Source of the DNA: Selenomonas ruminantium AC2024
GTDB lineage: Bacteria; Bacillota; Negativicutes; Selenomonadales; Selenomonadaceae
Direction of reading: 5' to 3'
NCBI RefSeq assembly: GCF_000687995.1
Contig: NZ_JIAC01000001.1
Span: 2,666,001 to 2,730,000, forward strand
Length of the DNA: 64,000 nt
Shown here: positions 43,123 through 52,225 of the stretch, piece after piece
Layout: each line of letters begins with the position of its first letter
Numbering within the stretch: the first letter of the stretch is position 1
Notes under the pieces: model-generated
Told to the model about the DNA's origin: nothing
What the model saw: only the letters and a program-made list of their open reading frames with translations
Database searches by the model: none
Made by a program: the position numbers and the translations under genes

Positions 43123-43545
43123 TTAGCTCTGTCCGCTGGTGATAACATTCTTCATCTTGGTCATAAAGCCGCCCAGCTGGGTGGTCATGGCGTTGTAGTA
43201 CAAATGATTCTTGGAAAGTCCCGCCATCTCAATATCAATATCTACATTGTTGTCATCCACACGCATGGTTGTGGTATCATCCTCTTCAATGACGGCATGA
43301 ACCTTGCCGTGCAGAGGAATGGGCAGGTGCCGGTCATGGGTGCGGACAATCGCCAGCCGGTTCACATCATCATCTAGATGGAGCTCCTTGGCCAACAAAT
43401 CTTCAAAGTTCACCGCACTTCGCTTGAAATGAGGCGTATTGACATTGGCGATATTATTGCTGATAACTTCCTGACGCAAATTAGCGGCTTCCAGCCCCCG
43501 GGAAAGGTAATCGAAGTTTGGCGAATTCATTATCTGTTCCAGCAT
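43123..43545 (-). CDS. flgB: FlgB, proximal rod protein
   Basis: The 140-aa protein has the rod motif (LRQEVISNNIANVNTPHFKRSAVNFEDLL) and a C-terminal helix (GLSKNHLYYNAMTTQLGGFMTKMKNVI). It is the first gene of the flagellar cluster, 192 bases after codY. A possible sigma-A pair (TTGAGA, 17 bases, TAAGAA, around 43650-43680) lies in that gap but is not strong. Confidence 0.94.
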   Translation of the reverse strand: MLEQIMNSPNFDYLSRGLEAANLRQEVISNNIANVNTPHFKRSAVNFEDLLAKELHLDDDVNRLAIVRTHDRHLPIPLHGKVHAVIEEDDTTTMRVDDNNVDIDIEMAGLSKNHLYYNAMTTQLGGFMTKMKNVITSGQS

Positions 43546-43689
43546 GCCGGAATCACACCCTTTCTTCCTGCCACTTTCTAAATATCCTTATAGTTGCCTT
43601 TTATTTATTTTCTACATAAGCCCTCTAACTCCTTCCCACTTTATCATTTTTTTCTTAGCAAATCTATAATGACTTCTCAAAAATTTTGC

Positions 43690-43722
43690 AAAAAAAATAA
43701 GACCGGCACCTAAGCGCCGGTC
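43690..43722 (-). terminator. Rho-independent terminator of codY
   Basis: A 7-bp GC-rich stem GACCGGC/GCCGGTC (43701-43707 with 43715-43721) is followed on the minus strand by TTATTTTTTTTGC, just after the codY stop. It separates codY from flgB. Confidence 0.88.
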
Positions 43723-43737
43723 CCAAAGGAATCCGAA

Positions 43738-44514
43738 TCAGATTTTCAGTTTCTGTACTTCTTCGAGCAGATACTCGTTGAGAACCTTGATGTAAGTCCC
43801 CTTCATGCCCAGGGACTTAGAAGAGATAACGCCAGCAGACTCGAACTTGCGCAGAGCGTTTACGATAACGGAGCGGGTGATTTTCACCTTGTCGGCAATC
43901 TTGGAAGCTACCAGGAGGCCTTCCGTATCCGGCAGAGCTTCGAGAATTGCTTTGGCTGCACGACTCTCGGAGAAGGAGAGCGTGTTGAGGGCAATCTGTA
44001 CCGTAGCTTTCTTGCGGGCTTCGATTTCGATTTTTTCGGCATGGTCGCGGAGCATTTCCATGCCCACAACCGTAGCACCGTATTCGCAGAGCAGCAGGTC
44101 TTCATCACTGAACTCTTCGTCATACTTAGCCACCACCAGCGTACCGATGCGTTCACCTACACCATAAATCGGAACGATGGTCGTGTTCTTGCCGTTGAAC
44201 AGGCACTTCGTATTTTCTTCATAAGCGCACATGCCCGTCTTAGAATGGAGATTGGCGTTGGTTTCATCCATGCGCATGAGCCAATTCACATAGGTCTTGG
44301 GGAACTCACCCTGATTGATAACCTTGTCCACCATCAGGTCGCATTCGAAGTCATCCACAAAGGCATAACCGAAAATCTTGCCCTTCTTGTTGGTAATATA
44401 GACGTTCGCATTCAAAACGTTGCTGAGGACGCGGGAAATTCCATCGTATTCCACATTCTCGGAACGCTGCAGGAGCCGGTTGATTTTTCTTGTTTTCTCT
44501 AATAAAGATGCCAT
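43738..44514 (-). CDS. codY: CodY, GTP/branched-chain amino acid-sensing regulator
   Basis: This 258-aa protein has the N-terminal GAF sensor (LLEKTRKINRLLQRSENVEYDGISRVLSNVLNANVYI) and the C-terminal winged helix (LLVASKIADKVKITRSVIVNALRKFESAGVISSKSLGMKGTYIKV). It controls the switch to nutrient-limited growth and in other Firmicutes also regulates motility. TAAAGGAG precedes the ATG. Its place between hslU and flgB matches Bacillus. Confidence 0.96.
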   Translation of the reverse strand: MASLLEKTRKINRLLQRSENVEYDGISRVLSNVLNANVYITNKKGKIFGYAFVDDFECDLMVDKVINQGEFPKTYVNWLMRMDETNANLHSKTGMCAYEENTKCLFNGKNTTIVPIYGVGERIGTLVVAKYDEEFSDEDLLLCEYGATVVGMEMLRDHAEKIEIEARKKATVQIALNTLSFSESRAAKAILEALPDTEGLLVASKIADKVKITRSVIVNALRKFESAGVISSKSLGMKGTYIKVLNEYLLEEVQKLKI

Positions 44515-44591
44515 GTAGCCTTTCTCCTTTACAAAATATTTCGACAGCCTGACACAGTACCTAACAGGCCATCACATACACATCTAATGAT

Positions 44592-44659
44592 ATTTTATCA
44601 CATTTTTCGAAATAATCATAGATGCTGAATAATATTTTTAATTAAATTTTCATATTATT
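44592..44659 (-). promoter_or_regulatory. codY upstream region with a candidate CodY box
   Basis: A minus-strand -10 TAAAAT (44597-44592) lies about 80 bases before codY; the matching -35 is weak. At 44645-44659 the plus strand reads AATTTTCATATTATT, 12 of 15 matches to the CodY box AATTTTCWGAAAATT. This would allow autoregulation (inference). Confidence 0.4.
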
Positions 44660-44670
44660 TCTGTCAGCGC

Positions 44671-44698
44671 AAAAGGAATCTGCACGCAGATTCCTTTT
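44671..44698 (-). terminator. Terminator-like hairpin after hslU
   Basis: A 13-bp perfect inverted repeat AAAAGGAATCTGC/GCAGATTCCTTTT with a 2-base centre lies 12 bases after the hslU stop. T-rich ends are present on both strands within the stem. Confidence 0.7.
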
Positions 44699-44709
44699 AT
44701 CACTGTCAA

Positions 44710-46110
44710 TTACAGAATAAATTGTGACAAATCACGGTTCACCACAATGTCAGCCAGCTGCTTGTCCACATAAGCCGCATCGATGACGACCTTCTTCTCC
44801 GTAAGTTCCGGAGCCGTGAAGCTGACTTCTTCGAGCAGTTTTTCCAGCAGGGTATGCAGGCGGCGGGCACCGATATCCTCGGCCTGCTCGTTGACATCAC
44901 AGGCTAATTGTGCCAGACGGCCGATGGCATCCTCCTTGAATTCCAGTTCCACCCCTTCAGTTGCGAGCATGGCCTGATACTGCTTAATCAGAGCATTCTG
45001 CGGTTCGGTGAGGATTTTCTGGAAATCTTCCTTGCGCAGGGACTTGAGTTCCACACGAATGGGGAAACGGCCCTGCAGTTCCGGAATCAAATCCGAAGGT
45101 TTTGCCATATGGAAGGCACCAGCGGCAATAAAGAGCACATGGTCGGTCTTTAAGGGGCCGTACTTCGTCATAACGGTAGAGCCTTCGACAATCGGCAGAA
45201 TATCGCGCTGTACACCTTCGCGGCTCACATCTGCCCCGGAGCTGTTGCCCTTGACGGCAACTTTATCGATTTCGTCGAGGAATACAATGCCGCTGTACTC
45301 AGCTACCTTCACAGCTTCATCCGCTACGGCTTCCATATCGATAAGCTTGTCGGCTTCTTCCTGCGTGAAAATCTTGCGAGCTTGCTCGACCGTTACCTTG
45401 CGCTTGCGATGGCGCTTGGGCATCAGGTTGCCAATCATATCCTGAATGTTGTCGCCCATGCTTTCGAGACTGGAACCGGCGAACATGCCTACCATGGGCT
45501 TGCCGGAATCTTCCACATCAATCTCAATGGTTTCCTGTTCCAGTTCGCCCTTTTGCAGACGTTTGCGCACCCATTCACGGCCCGCCTGATACTTCGGCTC
45601 GGCCGGCTGTTCCTCTTTCTCTTCGGCATCATCGCTGCCGCCAAAGAGACGTCCCAAAGGATTCGTATTCTTCTTGGGTTCCGGAACGAACACATCGAGA
45701 ATGCGTTCTTCCGCCATTTCCTTGGCCTTGTCCTGAACGGATTCGATACGCTGCTGGCGCACCATGCGCACAGAGGTTTCCGCCAGGTCACGGATGATGG
45801 ATTCCACATCACGGCCCACATAGCCCACTTCGGTAAACTTCGTGGCTTCCACCTTGATGAACGGTGCTTTAACGAGCTTTGCCAGACGGCGGGCAATTTC
45901 CGTCTTACCCACGCCAGTGGAACCAATCATCAGAATGTTCTTAGGCACTACATCTTCCTGCATATCGGCAGGCAGCTTGCGGCTGCGCCAACGGTTGCGC
46001 AGAGCAATGGCCACAGACTTTTTCGCTTCGTCCTGGCCTACGATATATTTATTGAGTTCCTCCACAATCTGACGCGGAGTCTGTTCATTCGTACCAAAAA
46101 GTTCTTCCAT
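44710..46110 (-). CDS. hslU: HslU (ClpY), ATPase of the HslUV protease
   Basis: The 466-aa AAA+ unfoldase has Walker [17 protein letters not shown], Walker [12 protein letters not shown], the pore motif GYVGRD and the C-terminal tail ([11 protein letters not shown]) that activates HslV. The I domain (about 110-240) contains a charged insert. It forms the ATP-dependent protease with HslV, whose stop codon directly precedes its start. Confidence 0.97.
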   Translation of the reverse strand: MEELFGTNEQTPRQIVEELNKYIVGQDEAKKSVAIALRNRWRSRKLPADMQEDVVPKNILMIGSTGVGKTEIARRLAKLVKAPFIKVEATKFTEVGYVGRDVESIIRDLAETSVRMVRQQRIESVQDKAKEMAEERILDVFVPEPKKNTNPLGRLFGGSDDAEEKEEQPAEPKYQAGREWVRKRLQKGELEQETIEIDVEDSGKPMVGMFAGSSLESMGDNIQDMIGNLMPKRHRKRKVTVEQARKIFTQEEADKLIDMEAVADEAVKVAEYSGIVFLDEIDKVAVKGNSSGADVSREGVQRDILPIVEGSTVMTKYGPLKTDHVLFIAAGAFHMAKPSDLIPELQGRFPIRVELKSLRKEDFQKILTEPQNALIKQYQAMLATEGVELEFKEDAIGRLAQLACDVNEQAEDIGARRLHTLLEKLLEEVSFTAPELTEKKVVIDAAYVDKQLADIVVNRDLSQFIL

Positions 46111-46653
46111 TTAGTCCAGTTCCTCCACCTTGATGTTATGATTGGTAAATACGCAGATATCTGCCGCAATAGACAGTGCCTCTTTGGCAATCTCGCCCGC
46201 ACTCATCTCCGTATGCTTGGCCATGGCACGGCCGGCAGACAGCGCATAGAAGCCGCCGGAACCAATGGCGGCTACATCCCCGTCCGGCTCAATGACTTCG
46301 CCGTTGCCGGAGAGCATCAGCATGGTGTCCTTATCCGCTACCAGCAGCAGGGCTTCCAATTTGCGCAGGATTTTGTCCGTGCGCCATTCTTTGGCCAGCT
46401 CGACTGCCGCCCGCTGCAAGTTGCCATTATAGCTTTCCAGCTTCGCCTCAAACTTTTCGAACAACGTAAAGGCATCGGCCACGGAACCGGCAAAGCCTGC
46501 CAGTACCTGATTATGGTAAAGGCGGCGCACCTTGCGGGCGTTGGCCTTCATAATGGTATGTTCACCGAAAGTCACCTGGCCGTCACCGGCAATGGCGGTT
46601 TTGCCATTCTTGCGCACGGCACAGATTGTCGTTGCATGAAATTGTGTTTCCAT
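46111..46653 (-). CDS. hslV: HslV (ClpQ), peptidase of the HslUV protease
   Basis: This 180-aa threonine peptidase has an N-terminal propeptide METQFHA followed by the nucleophile Thr8 ([10 protein letters not shown]) and GGDG-type [24 protein letters not shown]. Processing would remove the first seven residues. E. coli HslV loses only Met, so this short propeptide is of the Bacillus ClpQ type, but here the nucleophile appears to be Thr. It abuts hslU. Confidence 0.96.
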   Translation of the reverse strand: METQFHATTICAVRKNGKTAIAGDGQVTFGEHTIMKANARKVRRLYHNQVLAGFAGSVADAFTLFEKFEAKLESYNGNLQRAAVELAKEWRTDKILRKLEALLLVADKDTMLMLSGNGEVIEPDGDVAAIGSGGFYALSAGRAMAKHTEMSAGEIAKEALSIAADICVFTNHNIKVEELD

Positions 46654-46662
46654 GATATCTAA

Positions 46663-47997
46663 TCAACCTCCAATAGCAGGCTTGAACGCATCAATGGCGG
46701 CTAAAGCCCGCTCCGCAAGTTTCATTTTCTTGGCTTTTTTATCTTTGATAATCTTGCCGTTCTCATTGCGCATAACAATGGTGGGCAGGATGCCAAAGTT
46801 CACATTCATGGGCTGGAAGTGCTTGGCTTCGCTGGTAGTGATGTAATGTGCCAAAGCACCATGACAGGTTTCCTCGGGGAATACCAAAGGTTCCTTGCCC
46901 ATGGCCATACGCGCGGCGTTTACACCGGCCACCAGTCCCGAAGCTGCCGACTCCACATAGCCCTCTACACCGGTCATCTGCCCGGCAAAAAACAGATTGT
47001 CAATGCCCTTGAACTGGAAAGTAGGACGCATGTGCGTCGGCGAATTCAGGAAGGTATTGCGGTGCATAACACCATAGCGCAGGAATTCTGCGTTCTCCAG
47101 TCCCGGAATCATGCCAAAGACGCGGCGCTGTTCCGGCCACTTAAGATGGGTCTGGAAGCCCACGATATTGTAGAGTGTAGCCGAAGCATTATCCTGGCGC
47201 AGCTGCACTACAGCATAGGGGCGCACACCAGTTTCGGGATGTTCCAATCCCACAGGCTTAAGCGGGCCAAAGAGCAGGGTGTCCTCCCCACGGCTGGCCA
47301 TAACCTCTACGGGCATGCAGCCTTCAAAGAATTTTTCTTTCTCAAAATCCTTGGTCGGCGCTTTTTCTGCGTTGACCAGTTCCGTCCAAAACGCCTGATA
47401 TTCTTCCTTGGTCATGGGGCAGTTGATATATGCTGCCTCGCCCTTGCCATAGCGGGAAGCCCGATAGGCCTTGGTCATATCCACGGATTCAAGGCTCACA
47501 ATCGGCGCTGCCGCATCATAGAAGTACAGGGAATCATTGCCGGTGAGTTTGGCAATTTCCTCAGCCAGTTTCCCTTCCGTCAGCGGGCCGCTGGCCACAA
47601 TGGTAATCGCATCATCCCGCAGGGGGATATTTTCGATTTCTTCATGAATAACCGTGATATTGGGATGGCTGCTCACCTTCTCGGTAATATACTGGCTGAA
47701 ACCATGGCGGTCTACAGCTAAGGCCCCCCCTGCCGGTACTTTCGTAACATCAGCAGCTTCCATGATGATGGAGTTAAGACGGCGCATTTCCTCTTTGAGC
47801 ACGCCCACGGCATTTTCCATGCCAGCCCCCCGCAGGGAGTTGCTGCAGACCAATTCGGCAAACTCCGCGGTCTTATGGGCAGGAGTAGACTTAACCGGGC
47901 GCATTTCATAAAGCGTTACCTTGGCTCCCATATTGGCTGCCTGCCAGGCGGCTTCGGCCCCGGAAAGGCCCGCTCCAATGATGATGATATCTTTCAT
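46663..47997 (-). CDS. trmFO: TrmFO, folate-dependent tRNA U54 methyltransferase
   Basis: This 444-aa FAD enzyme has the Rossmann start [49 protein letters not shown] and [16 protein letters not shown]. It makes ribothymidine at tRNA position 54 using methylene-tetrahydrofolate. The ATG shares a base with the topA stop. In Bacillus a xerC-type gene follows; here hslV follows directly. Confidence 0.96.
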   Translation of the reverse strand: MKDIIIIGAGLSGAEAAWQAANMGAKVTLYEMRPVKSTPAHKTAEFAELVCSNSLRGAGMENAVGVLKEEMRRLNSIIMEAADVTKVPAGGALAVDRHGFSQYITEKVSSHPNITVIHEEIENIPLRDDAITIVASGPLTEGKLAEEIAKLTGNDSLYFYDAAAPIVSLESVDMTKAYRASRYGKGEAAYINCPMTKEEYQAFWTELVNAEKAPTKDFEKEKFFEGCMPVEVMASRGEDTLLFGPLKPVGLEHPETGVRPYAVVQLRQDNASATLYNIVGFQTHLKWPEQRRVFGMIPGLENAEFLRYGVMHRNTFLNSPTHMRPTFQFKGIDNLFFAGQMTGVEGYVESAASGLVAGVNAARMAMGKEPLVFPEETCHGALAHYITTSEAKHFQPMNVNFGILPTIVMRNENGKIIKDKKAKKMKLAERALAAIDAFKPAIGG

Positions 47998-50243
47998 TAT
48001 TTCTTTTTACCTTTTTTCGTCTTACTTTCTTTTTCAGCCTGAGCGGCAGCTTCAGCTTCCTTGGCCTTCTTGGCTTCGGCGCGCTGGCGCATCTTTTCCA
48101 GTTCCTTGTTGATGGGATGGTCGATGCGCGTCTCGCAGGCCTCATTGCTGCAATAGGTCAGCCCGCGGCCGTTCTTATAGTGATGCTTGAGCATGAAAGC
48201 GCCGCACGTGGGGCACTTTTCCTGCAAGGGCTGGTCCCAGGTGGTGTAATCGCACTCGGGATAATTCTTACAGCCGTAGAACTTGCGGCCACGGTGAGAT
48301 TTGCGCTCCACGATGGAGCCGCCGCATTTCGGGCACTTGACGCCAGTATCCACGAGCAGAGGCTTCGTGTTGCGGCAGTCTGGGAAGCCCGGGCAGGCCA
48401 GGAACTTGCCATAGCGGCCCTGCTTGACCACCATCATGCGGCCGCAGATATCGCAGGGCACGTCGGAAACTTCCTCGGGAAGTTCCACATGGCCAATGGC
48501 CTCGTCTGCCTTTTCGAGTGTCACGGCAAAGGGGTCATAGAATTCCTTGAGCAGGTGGTTCTTCTCCACCTTGCCTTCAGCGATTTCGTCAAGCTCATTT
48601 TCCAAATCCGCCGTGAACTTCACATCAACGATATCCTTGAAGTATTCCTTCAGCATATCCACCACGACAAAACCGAGTTCTGTCGGCTGGAAATGCTTGT
48701 CAATACGCTGTACATAACCGCGGGCCTGAATCGTCTCAATAATCGGCGCATAGGTACTCGGACGGCCGATTTCCTTTTCCTCCAAAGTCTTGACCAAGGA
48801 GGCATCATTATAGCGTGGAGGCGGCTCCGTGAAATGCTGCTGGGGCAACATCTTGGCGATATTTAATTCATCACCCTCGGCCAAATCCGGCAGCAGGACG
48901 TCCTTTTCCTTCTTGGTGGTCTCTGCACCGGCATAGACCGCCGTAAAACCGGCAAATTTCAGCTTGGAACCAGCAGCTTTTGCCTGATAGCGGCTGCCTG
49001 CCTTAATCTGAATGCTCATGGTATCGTAAACGGCCGGTACCATCTGGCTGGCCGTAAAGCGCTGCCAAATCAGCGTATAGAGTTTCAGCTGGTCCTTGTT
49101 CAGATATTTTTCCACACTCTCCGGCGTGATATTCACATCCGTCGGACGGATGGCTTCATGGGCATCCTGCGCCTTCTTGCCCGTCACATAGACATTTGCC
49201 TTGGCAGGCAGGTAATCTTCCCCGAACTGCTCACCGATAAAGGCGCGGGCATCATTGAGTGCCACATCGGACAGACGAGTGGAGTCGGTTCTCATATAGG
49301 TGATAAGACCCGTAGCCCCGTGACGGCCCAATTCGATACCTTCATAGAGCTGCTGGGCAAGCATCATGGTCTTGCGGGAAGTAAAGCCCAGTTTGCGGGC
49401 TGCATCCTGCTGCAAAGAACTCGTGGTAAAGGGAGCGGCAGGCTTGCGCTTGCGCTCGCTCTTCTTGACTTTATCCACGATAAGCTGCTGCTTCTGGAAG
49501 TCTTCCACGAGAGCCGTGGTGTTCTTCTCATCGTGGAGGTCAAGTTTTTCGCCATCCACATGGGTAAGTTCCGCATCAAACATAGCGGACTTATCCTTGC
49601 GCAGCTTCATACCTACCGTCCAGTATTCCACGGACTCAAAGGCCTGAATTTCCTTTTCTCGGTCGCAGATAAGCTTGACCGTAACGGACTGCACACGGCC
49701 TGCCGACAGGCCCTTGCGCACCTTGCGCCAGAGCAGCGGAGAAAGTTTGTAGCCCACAATGCGGTCGAGCATACGGCGGGCCTGCTGGGCATCCACCTGG
49801 TCGATATTAATGCCGCGCGGATGTTTTACGGCCTCCTGAATGGCCGGTTTTGTAATTTCATTAAAGACAATGCGGCAATCCTCCTCAGGGTTCAATCCCA
49901 GAATAAAGGACAGATGCCAGGCAATTGCCTCACCTTCGCGGTCAGGGTCGCTTGCGAGATAGACTTTGTCCGCATTCTTCGCGTCTTTTTTCAGGGCCTT
50001 GATTAAATCCCCTTTGCCCCGAATATTTATGTACTTGGGGGCAAAGTCATTTTCCACATCAATACCGAACTGGCTCTTGGGCAAATCCCGCAGATGTCCC
50101 ATCGAAGCCCGCACCATATACTTTTTCCCCAAATATTTTTCAATGGTCTTCGCCTTGGCTGGCGACTCCACGATAACCAAGGTCTTTTTTACTTTGCTTT
50201 TCGCCTTGGTCTTCGCTTTGGCCTTTGTTTTTTCTGCAGCCAA
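47997..50243 (-). CDS. topA: DNA topoisomerase I
   Basis: This protein of about 748 aa has the Toprim domain ([33 protein letters not shown]), the catalytic tyrosine in [14 protein letters not shown] and three C-terminal zinc ribbons (CDICGR, CPKCGG, CPTCGA). Both ends are Lys/Ala-rich. The start is most likely the TTG at 50243: GAGAGGGAG lies upstream and the dprA stop ends four bases before it. The open frame to 50285 would overlap dprA. It relaxes negative supercoils. Confidence 0.95.
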   Translation of the reverse strand: MAAEKTKAKAKTKAKSKVKKTLVIVESPAKAKTIEKYLGKKYMVRASMGHLRDLPKSQFGIDVENDFAPKYINIRGKGDLIKALKKDAKNADKVYLASDPDREGEAIAWHLSFILGLNPEEDCRIVFNEITKPAIQEAVKHPRGINIDQVDAQQARRMLDRIVGYKLSPLLWRKVRKGLSAGRVQSVTVKLICDREKEIQAFESVEYWTVGMKLRKDKSAMFDAELTHVDGEKLDLHDEKNTTALVEDFQKQQLIVDKVKKSERKRKPAAPFTTSSLQQDAARKLGFTSRKTMMLAQQLYEGIELGRHGATGLITYMRTDSTRLSDVALNDARAFIGEQFGEDYLPAKANVYVTGKKAQDAHEAIRPTDVNITPESVEKYLNKDQLKLYTLIWQRFTASQMVPAVYDTMSIQIKAGSRYQAKAAGSKLKFAGFTAVYAGAETTKKEKDVLLPDLAEGDELNIAKMLPQQHFTEPPPRYNDASLVKTLEEKEIGRPSTYAPIIETIQARGYVQRIDKHFQPTELGFVVVDMLKEYFKDIVDVKFTADLENELDEIAEGKVEKNHLLKEFYDPFAVTLEKADEAIGHVELPEEVSDVPCDICGRMMVVKQGRYGKFLACPGFPDCRNTKPLLVDTGVKCPKCGGSIVERKSHRGRKFYGCKNYPECDYTTWDQPLQEKCPTCGAFMLKHHYKNGRGLTYCSNEACETRIDHPINKELEKMRQRAEAKKAKEAEAAAQAEKESKTKKGKKK

Positions 50244-50247
50244 ACTT

Positions 50248-51360
50248 TCACTCCCTCTCAGCACGCCTATAGGCATGCATTTCATTTTCTATCACAATCC
50301 CCTTGAGCTCCATTTCCAGAAGCAGGTAGGATAAATTTGCTATTTCACCATCCGGCAGGCTCATCATGATTTCATCCAAGGAAAGCGCATGGTCAAAGGA
50401 AAGCACCTGATAAATAGCCTGCTCCTCTGCCGTGAGTTTTACCTTTGCTGATGATTTATTTTCCGCCGGGGCCAGATTAAATTCTTCCAGCACATCCTTC
50501 GGCTCGATGACGAGCTTGGCTCCCTGCTGAATCAGATGATTACAGCCGGCACAGCCTGGCGAATAAATGCTGCCGGGCACGGCATAGACATCCCGGCCGG
50601 AAGACAGCGCCATCTCTGCCGTAATCAGCGAACCGGAACGGGCGGCAGCTTCCAGCACCAGCGTACCTTCGGCAAGGCCGCTGATAATACGGTTCCTTGC
50701 CGGAAAATACGCCGGCAGTGGCCTGGTTCCCGGCTCATACTCCGAGATAACAGCACCGCCACTATCGGCAATATCATAGAGCAGCTTGCGATTCTCGGAT
50801 GGATAGGCAATATCCACGCCACAGCCCAGCACGGCCACAGTGCGGCCGGCTTTCAGCGCCCCCAGATGGGAAAACGTGTCAATGCCACGAGCAGCACCGC
50901 TGACCACCGTAAGGCCTGCTGCTGCGAGCTTCTCACCAAATTCCAAAGCCGCTGCCTGACCGTAGCCGGAGAACCTCCGCGCTCCCACCATGGCTACCCG
51001 CCGGGCATCCGGCTCCAATATGCCAGTATAATAGAGCAATACTGGCGGCGCATAGATTTCCCGCAGTACTTCCGGATAGTTTTCTTCCATTATAGATACC
51101 GTGTGAATGAGCTTCTTCTCGCAGGTCTTCTTTATCGCCTCGGGCACAGCCTCATGCTGACGGCAAAAGTCAGCCAGCCTTTGCGCTAATCTGGGTGTCA
51201 GCACCCGCGCAGCGATTAAGTCATCCTTATCCGCCCGCCAGACAGCAGCTGCACTTCCCATAGACTCCAGCAGCTGCCGCAAATACCGGCAGCCAATCCC
51301 CGGACAGCGAAGCATCGCCGCCAAATAAAAATGTTCGTCCTGCACTTCAGCCATAATCAT
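50248..51360 (-). CDS. dprA: DprA (Smf), DNA-processing and RecA-loading protein
   Basis: This protein of about 371 aa has a SAM-like N-terminus (LRCPGIGCRYLRQLLESMG), a Rossmann core with VAMVGARRFSGYGQ, SGAARGIDTFSHLGAL, VLGCGVDIAYPSEN, FPARNRIISGLAEGTLVLEAAARSGSLITA and a C-terminal winged helix. It protects and loads RecA on incoming ssDNA in transformation. The start is unclear between 51366 (TTG) and 51354 (ATG); I use the ATG at 51360. Confidence 0.94.
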   Translation of the reverse strand: MIMAEVQDEHFYLAAMLRCPGIGCRYLRQLLESMGSAAAVWRADKDDLIAARVLTPRLAQRLADFCRQHEAVPEAIKKTCEKKLIHTVSIMEENYPEVLREIYAPPVLLYYTGILEPDARRVAMVGARRFSGYGQAAALEFGEKLAAAGLTVVSGAARGIDTFSHLGALKAGRTVAVLGCGVDIAYPSENRKLLYDIADSGGAVISEYEPGTRPLPAYFPARNRIISGLAEGTLVLEAAARSGSLITAEMALSSGRDVYAVPGSIYSPGCAGCNHLIQQGAKLVIEPKDVLEEFNLAPAENKSSAKVKLTAEEQAIYQVLSFDHALSLDEIMMSLPDGEIANLSYLLLEMELKGIVIENEMHAYRRAERE

Positions 51361-51533
51361 CACCAAGCCTATACGTTATACAACCATAACAAAAATTTAG
51401 AAATTATGCAACACTTTACAGATTTTATTCATAAATATTTTTCACCACGAAGAACTTTTTCCCTTCTATTCTTAAAGAAAAAGTTTTCGCTCTGCAGTTC
51501 AAGTTAAGACGAAGTTGCAACCATGTTGAGCGC

Positions 51534-51566
51534 AAAAAAGAGAGCACATCTGCTGATATGCCCTCT
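51534..51566 (-). terminator. Rho-independent terminator after the orphan 118-aa gene
   Basis: A 12-bp stem (with two G-U pairs) around a 4-nt loop is followed by TTTTTT on the minus strand, about 18 bases after the stop codon at 51584. Confidence 0.82.
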
Positions 51567-51583
51567 GGTTATTTTGTATAGAC

Positions 51584-51940
51584 TTAACCGTTCGAACCGA
51601 CTCCGGGGAGGTGAGTCATCGGTCGAATGGCAACCTTGTTTCTAGTCATGCCACGTGACCTTGCTTCATCCCGAACACTGGCCGTAAGATCACCAACTCT
51701 TTGATTGTAATAGCGCATTTGTGTTTCCCCACAATCAAGATTCCACTGAACCATTTGTCTTGTCACATCACCTTTCGAGTAATCATAAAACTCGTTCTGA
51801 TTGAGAGTGCGATTATATACAACGTAGTACTTCTTGCCATCTACCCAGATATCCTTACCTCGGCCATAACCATAATCGAAGCTGCCAACTACCTGATCCA
51901 GTTCCATATCAACCAGCTTATTCATGAACTTCTTTTCCAT
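51584..51940 (-). CDS. Orphan 118-aa protein of unknown function
   Basis: The start is the ATG at 51940 with GAGGAGG nine bases upstream, a very strong site. The 118-aa product is soluble and rich in Tyr, Asp, Gly and Arg (SFDYGYGRGKDIWVDGKKYYVVYNR), with an Arg-rich C-terminal part (VRDEARSRGMTRNKVA) ending LPGVGSNG. I do not recognise a family. It has its own terminator and lies between dprA and a hairpin-repeat pair next to nrdD, a region that looks accessory. Confidence 0.6.
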   Translation of the reverse strand: MEKKFMNKLVDMELDQVVGSFDYGYGRGKDIWVDGKKYYVVYNRTLNQNEFYDYSKGDVTRQMVQWNLDCGETQMRYYNQRVGDLTASVRDEARSRGMTRNKVAIRPMTHLPGVGSNG

Positions 51941-52063
51941 TTTATTTTCCTCCTCACATCTTAGCGTGTTGTTATCTTGCTTTCTGTCCTTTATATCCCC
52001 GAAAGCAAAAAGTGTGTAGTAGGATAGAAAAAAATTTGAAAAGTACGCAATAAGCCCGCGAGC

Positions 52064-52199
52064 GTCTTTAGAATATCGATGTAAGCAATGCACGAAAACA
52101 GCCCGGTGGCTGACAATGCTTTTCCGTCGCGTTAGGCAAGCCTGTCAAAGCTACGGAAAAGTTTTATCAGCCACCGGGCGTCTTAGCATATAGATGTAA
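52064..52199 (+). repeat. Hairpin repeat E1 with preceding tail remnant E0
   Basis: E1 (52101-52179) has perfect 13-bp outer arms GCCCGGTGGCTGA/TCAGCCACCGGGC and a second perfect 9-bp stem CTTTTCCGT/ACGGAAAAG. Its loop contains GCGTTAGGCAAGCCTG. It is followed by the tail GTCTTAGCATATAGATGTAA (52180-52199). An extra tail copy (52064-52084, GTCTT...ATCGATGTAA) preceded by only GCCCGCGAGC marks a copy that has lost its hairpin. It belongs to the same family as the array at 57724-58230 and lies just after the nrdD stop. Confidence 0.85.
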
Positions 52200-52225
52200 A
52201 CAAAAACCGAATTCTAAGCCGAATC

